A stretch of 9,576 nucleotides of DNA, taken from NCBI GenBank assembly GCA_002359495.1, contig DENB01000088.1, forward strand, positions 1 to 9,576, written 5' to 3'. Position 1 is the stretch's first letter. Each line of letters starts with the position of its first letter. The stretch comes from Enterobacteriaceae bacterium UBA2655. Lineage in GTDB: Bacteria; Pseudomonadota; Gammaproteobacteria; Enterobacterales; Enterobacteriaceae. This document shows, one piece after another, positions 8,062-9,576 of the stretch. The notes beneath the pieces were generated by a model. It ran no database searches and was not told where the DNA came from. It saw only the letters and a list, made by a program, of their open reading frames with translations. Both the position numbers and the translations under genes were made by a program.

Positions 8062-8083
8062 AAATGTGAACTTCCTCGCAATC
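8062..8083. promoter_or_regulatory. Candidate CRP binding site between the chemoreceptor and yjfP
   Basis: AAATGTGA-N6-TCGCA has a perfect left half (TGTGA, 8065-8069), the correct 6-base spacer and four of five bases of the right half (8076-8080). Its centre, 8072.5, is about 62 bases upstream of the predicted FliA start, close to a class I position. It is about 37 bases upstream of a possible yjfP start, which is slightly off class II. Confidence 0.45.
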
Positions 8084-8097
8084 CCATCGGCAGCGCT

Positions 8098-8103
8098 TAC
8101 ACT
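8098..8103 (+). promoter_or_regulatory. Possible -10 element of yjfP
   Basis: TACACT matches the sigma-70 -10 at four of six bases. A poor -35 (CTCGCA, 8075-8080) lies 17 bases upstream, overlapping the CRP-like site. It would give a leader of about 29 bases. Weak on its own. Confidence 0.25.
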
Positions 8104-8138
8104 TGTCAGGCAGATAGCTGAATCGCACAGGAGACGAC

Positions 8139-8888
8139 ATGATTGAACTCACCACGGAACTGCTGGGCGGCATTGAATGCATACACGCCGCGCCGGCAGG
8201 GCTTCGTCAGACGCAACTGCCCACGGTGGTTTTTTATCACGGCTTTACCTCTTCTAAAGAAGTCTATGCCTGGTCTGCCGTGGCGCTGGCGCAGGCGGGA
8301 TTTCGCGCGGTGTTGCCCGATGCGGATATGCACGGCGCGCGCTACAACGGCGACACGGAAAAACGGCTGGGGCACTTTTGGGACATTCTTAAAAGCAACA
8401 TCGACGAGGTGCCGTTAATCGAAGCCGCGCTGCGCGAAAACGATCTGATCGCGCCGGAACGTTTCGCGCTGGCCGGCGCGTCGATGGGCGGAATGACGGT
8501 GCTGGGGGCGATGGCGCGCTATCCGCAGATTCAAAGCGCCGCCTGTATGATGGGCTCCGGCTATTTTATGCAGCTCAGCCATACGCTGTTCCCGCCGCTG
8601 ACGGCGCGCACGCCGGAACAGAAAGAAGAGTTCGCGCGCCGCATGGCGCCGCTGGCGGAATACGATCCCAGCCAGCGGCTAGCGGCGCTGGCGCACCGGC
8701 CGCTGCTGCTCTGGCATGGCGAGGCGGATGAAGTGGTGCCCTTCGCCGAAACCAGCCGGCTGGAGAAGGCGCTGCGCGAGCAGGCGCTGGACGGGCAGCT
8801 CACCTCGCTTTCCGAAAAGCATATCGGCCACAAGATCACGCCGTCGGCCCTGACGGCGCTGGTGAGCTTTTTTAAACACCATCTCTGA
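8139..8888 (+). CDS. yjfP: YjfP family alpha/beta-hydrolase esterase
   Basis: A cytoplasmic serine hydrolase of 249 residues, the same length as E. coli YjfP, a carboxylesterase shown to act on short acyl and sugar-ester-like substrates; the physiological substrate is unknown. The nucleophile is Ser115 in the elbow GASMG (113-117). Asp197 (GEADEVV) and His231 (GHKITP) complete the triad by alignment with the E. coli sequence as I recall it. HGFTSS (34-39) supplies the oxyanion-hole region. No signal peptide or membrane segment is present. The ATG at 8139 has AGGAG (8129-8133) 5 bases upstream. It is transcribed divergently from the chemoreceptor and converges on a small exported-protein gene. 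In E. coli the ula ascorbate genes follow yjfP; they are absent here. Confidence 0.94.
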   Translation: MIELTTELLGGIECIHAAPAGLRQTQLPTVVFYHGFTSSKEVYAWSAVALAQAGFRAVLPDADMHGARYNGDTEKRLGHFWDILKSNIDEVPLIEAALRENDLIAPERFALAGASMGGMTVLGAMARYPQIQSAACMMGSGYFMQLSHTLFPPLTARTPEQKEEFARRMAPLAEYDPSQRLAALAHRPLLLWHGEADEVVPFAETSRLEKALREQALDGQLTSLSEKHIGHKITPSALTALVSFFKHHL

Positions 8889-8896
8889 AATAAAAG

Positions 8897-8921
8897 CGGG
8901 CTGGCGGAGTTCGCCAGCCCG
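8897..8921 (-). terminator. Hairpin between converging yjfP and the small exported-protein gene
   Basis: A perfect 10-bp GC-rich stem, CGGGCTGGCG (8897-8906) with CGCCAGCCCG (8912-8921), has a 5-base loop. On the minus strand it is followed by CTTTTATTT, so it is a good intrinsic terminator for the minus-strand gene ending at 8936. On the plus strand it lies 8 bases after the yjfP stop but lacks a T tract, so it probably only slows or stabilises that transcript. Confidence 0.85.
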
Positions 8922-8935
8922 ACAGGCCAACCGGA

Positions 8936-9142
8936 TTACAGCTGATCGGACAAACGCTGCGCCGCGCTGCTGTTTGTACCGGTATGATTTTCGCCCGGCG
9001 CATCCAGGCGATTGACGTAAACATAACCTGAAGCCACATTGCTGTCGTTGCTTCTCATCTGCTGCGCACAGTCAGCGGAGCTGGCAAGAGCGGGTGGAGA
9101 CAGGAAGAGACCCAGTAAAGTGGCGATAATGAACGTTTTCAT
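8936..9142 (-). CDS. Small exported protein of unknown function (68 aa)
   Basis: I do not recognise this protein. It begins with a clear Sec signal peptide (MKTFIIATLLGLFLSPPALA, cleavage expected after residue 20), leaving a mature peptide of about 48 residues. That peptide is rich in Ser, Asn, Ala and Gln, has a single cysteine (Cys25) and a stretch SGYVYVNRLDAPGENHTGTN (38-57). There is no lipobox or second hydrophobic segment, so it should be free in the periplasm or secreted. Gene status is supported by AGGAG (9149-9153) 6 bases before the ATG, the signal peptide and a strong terminator just after the stop. At this position E. coli has yjfY, a DUF1471 gene, but I see no DUF1471 pattern here. 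A promoter is not clear; TAAACT within the palindrome at 9203-9214 is one possible -10. Confidence 0.72.
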   Translation of the reverse strand: MKTFIIATLLGLFLSPPALASSADCAQQMRSNDSNVASGYVYVNRLDAPGENHTGTNSSAAQRLSDQL

Positions 9143-9202
9143 GATCGACTCCTGCTACAGGGAATGCACCCCTCAGGCGACAGCGGAAAACCGTAGCGCC
9201 TG

Positions 9203-9214
9203 TAAACTAGTTTA
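9203..9214. promoter_or_regulatory. Perfect 12-bp palindrome, possible operator
   Basis: TAAACTAGTTTA is a perfect palindrome centred on CTAG, a tetranucleotide that is rare in enterobacterial genomes. It lies 60 bases upstream of the small exported-protein gene and about 150 bases upstream of the rpsF promoter. Each arm reads TAAACT, which could also serve as a -10 element. Confidence 0.35.
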
Positions 9215-9361
9215 GTTCTTCGCCAATGCCGCGCCAGCGCGCCTTTCTGAACGCCTCGTTCACTATTTTTGTAGAAACTCCGCTTAACGCCTTGAATTTT
9301 AACGGGTAGCACAAAAGGCCACCCCGACTGGCACGCAGGCGCGATTTGATGAAATGTGCGC
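9215..9361. other. Intergenic stretch with no recognised feature
   Basis: Between the palindrome and the rpsF promoter I see no gene, repeat array or terminator. A 27-codon frame from the ATG at 9226 to the TAG at 9307-9309 has no ribosome binding site and is not called. Confidence 0.5.
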
Positions 9362-9390
9362 TTGAGTTTCCCGGTGCATGTCAGTATGAT
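9362..9390 (+). promoter_or_regulatory. Sigma-70 promoter of the rpsF ribosomal operon
   Basis: TTGAGT (9362-9367) and TATGAT (9385-9390) match the -35 at four and the -10 at five of six bases, with an exact 17-base spacer. The start should be near 9397, leaving a leader of about 125 bases. The discriminator TACGCGT contains a CGCG run, as in stringently controlled ribosomal promoters; ppGpp/DksA control is inferred from this. Confidence 0.75.
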
Positions 9391-9469
9391 TACGCGTCAA
9401 TTTTTCAGCCGCATTCAGAGTTTGTGTCTCATAAATTATGCGACACGGGCTATCACGTTCCTTGCTTCC

Positions 9470-9510
9470 ACGGGCCGCGGCTGACCCAGACAGGAGGCTG
9501 AATAATCCGT
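9470..9510 (+). promoter_or_regulatory. S6:S18-binding leader motif of rpsF
   Basis: The rpsF leader folds as described for the S6:S18 autoregulatory RNA. An outer stem pairs ACGG (9470-9473) with CCGT (9507-9510). An internal loop carries the key CCG (9475-9477) opposite AATAA (9501-9505). An inner stem pairs CGGCT (9478-9482) with GGCTG (9496-9500), including G-T pairs. In E. coli and relatives excess S6:S18 complex binds this CCG, mimicking its 16S rRNA site, and represses the operon. The element ends directly before the rpsF ribosome binding site, which suits translational control. Confidence 0.78.
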
Positions 9511-9522
9511 AAGGAGCTATCG

Positions 9523-9576
9523 ATGCGTCATTACGAAATCGTTTTTATGGTCCACCCTGACCAGAGCGAACAGGTT
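9523..9576 (+). CDS. rpsF: 30S ribosomal protein S6, 5' end only
   Basis: Eighteen codons are visible (MRHYEIVFMVHPDQSEQV), which is the start of ribosomal protein S6, a primary 30S subunit protein that binds 16S rRNA together with S18. AAGGAG (9511-9516) lies 6 bases before the ATG. The gene runs off the right edge; priB, rpsR and rplI are expected next. It is preceded by its own promoter and by the S6:S18 leader motif. Confidence 0.96.
   Translation, partial: MRHYEIVFMVHPDQSEQV

Noticed and set aside
7983..8087. Longer chemoreceptor start adding 35 residues
   Set aside because: It covers the sigma-28 promoter and would place a long non-conserved stretch before the first membrane helix; the ATG at 7982 has its own AAAGG.
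9226..9309. 27-codon frame upstream of rpsF
   Set aside because: No ribosome binding site, no recognisable sequence, and consistent with chance.
1..9576. Hidden mobile element, CRISPR, tRNA, toxin-antitoxin or defence locus
   Set aside because: Scanning both strands by eye showed no repeat arrays, transposase or integrase motifs, tRNA-like folds or flanking direct repeats; nearly all the sequence is taken up by conserved genes.

Overview
The window is chromosomal DNA from a gamma-proteobacterium of the order Enterobacterales. Gene content and protein similarity point away from E. coli itself and suggest Erwiniaceae (Pantoea/Mixta/Erwinia-like); that family-level placement is inference. It holds the conserved purA-nsrR-rnr-rlmB ... 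rpsF neighbourhood. Compared with the E. coli order as I recall it, several blocks are absent: yjfIJKLM/yjfC between rlmB and aidB, yjfN next to bsmA, and ulaR/ulaG/ulaA-F/yjfY before rpsF. A chemoreceptor gene and an unrecognised small secreted protein gene are present instead.

Layout: the 3' end of purA (1-66, +) closes with a clear intrinsic terminator. Next is a forward cluster of nsrR (Fe-S nitric oxide sensor, GTG start), rnr (RNase R, 16 nt downstream) and rlmB (23S rRNA Gm2251 methyltransferase, after an 84-nt gap holding a hairpin). A second hairpin lies just after rlmB, with its T tract only on the minus strand. aidB (alkylation-response flavoprotein, +) follows behind a plausible promoter, and its 3' end overlaps by 27 bp the convergent bsmA (DUF1471 lipoprotein, -).

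Upstream of bsmA on the same strand is a full-length Cache-type methyl-accepting chemotaxis protein gene (-). It has a well-formed sigma-28 (FliA) promoter, TAAA-N15-GCCGTTGA, just ahead of its ribosome binding site. It is divergent from yjfP (alpha/beta-hydrolase esterase, +), and the shared 156-bp region also carries a CRP-like site. yjfP converges on a short minus-strand gene for a 68-residue exported protein that I cannot name, with a strong hairpin between them. The last 380 bp before rpsF hold a 12-bp perfect palindrome, a good sigma-70 promoter with a GC-containing discriminator, and a leader hairpin that matches the known S6:S18 autoregulatory motif. The window ends 18 codons into rpsF.

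Functionally this is mostly housekeeping: purine synthesis, RNA decay, ribosome modification and ribosomal protein synthesis. Stress genes are interspersed (nitric oxide sensing, alkylation response, biofilm/peroxide lipoprotein). The accessory part is the chemoreceptor with bsmA downstream, which suggests that bsmA may be partly co-expressed with the flagellar regulon here. I found no mobile element, CRISPR array, tRNA, rRNA, toxin-antitoxin or defence locus, and no clear sign of a wholly new system. The least ordinary features are the shortened cysteine spacing in NsrR, the FliA-controlled receptor-bsmA arrangement and the unknown small secreted protein.
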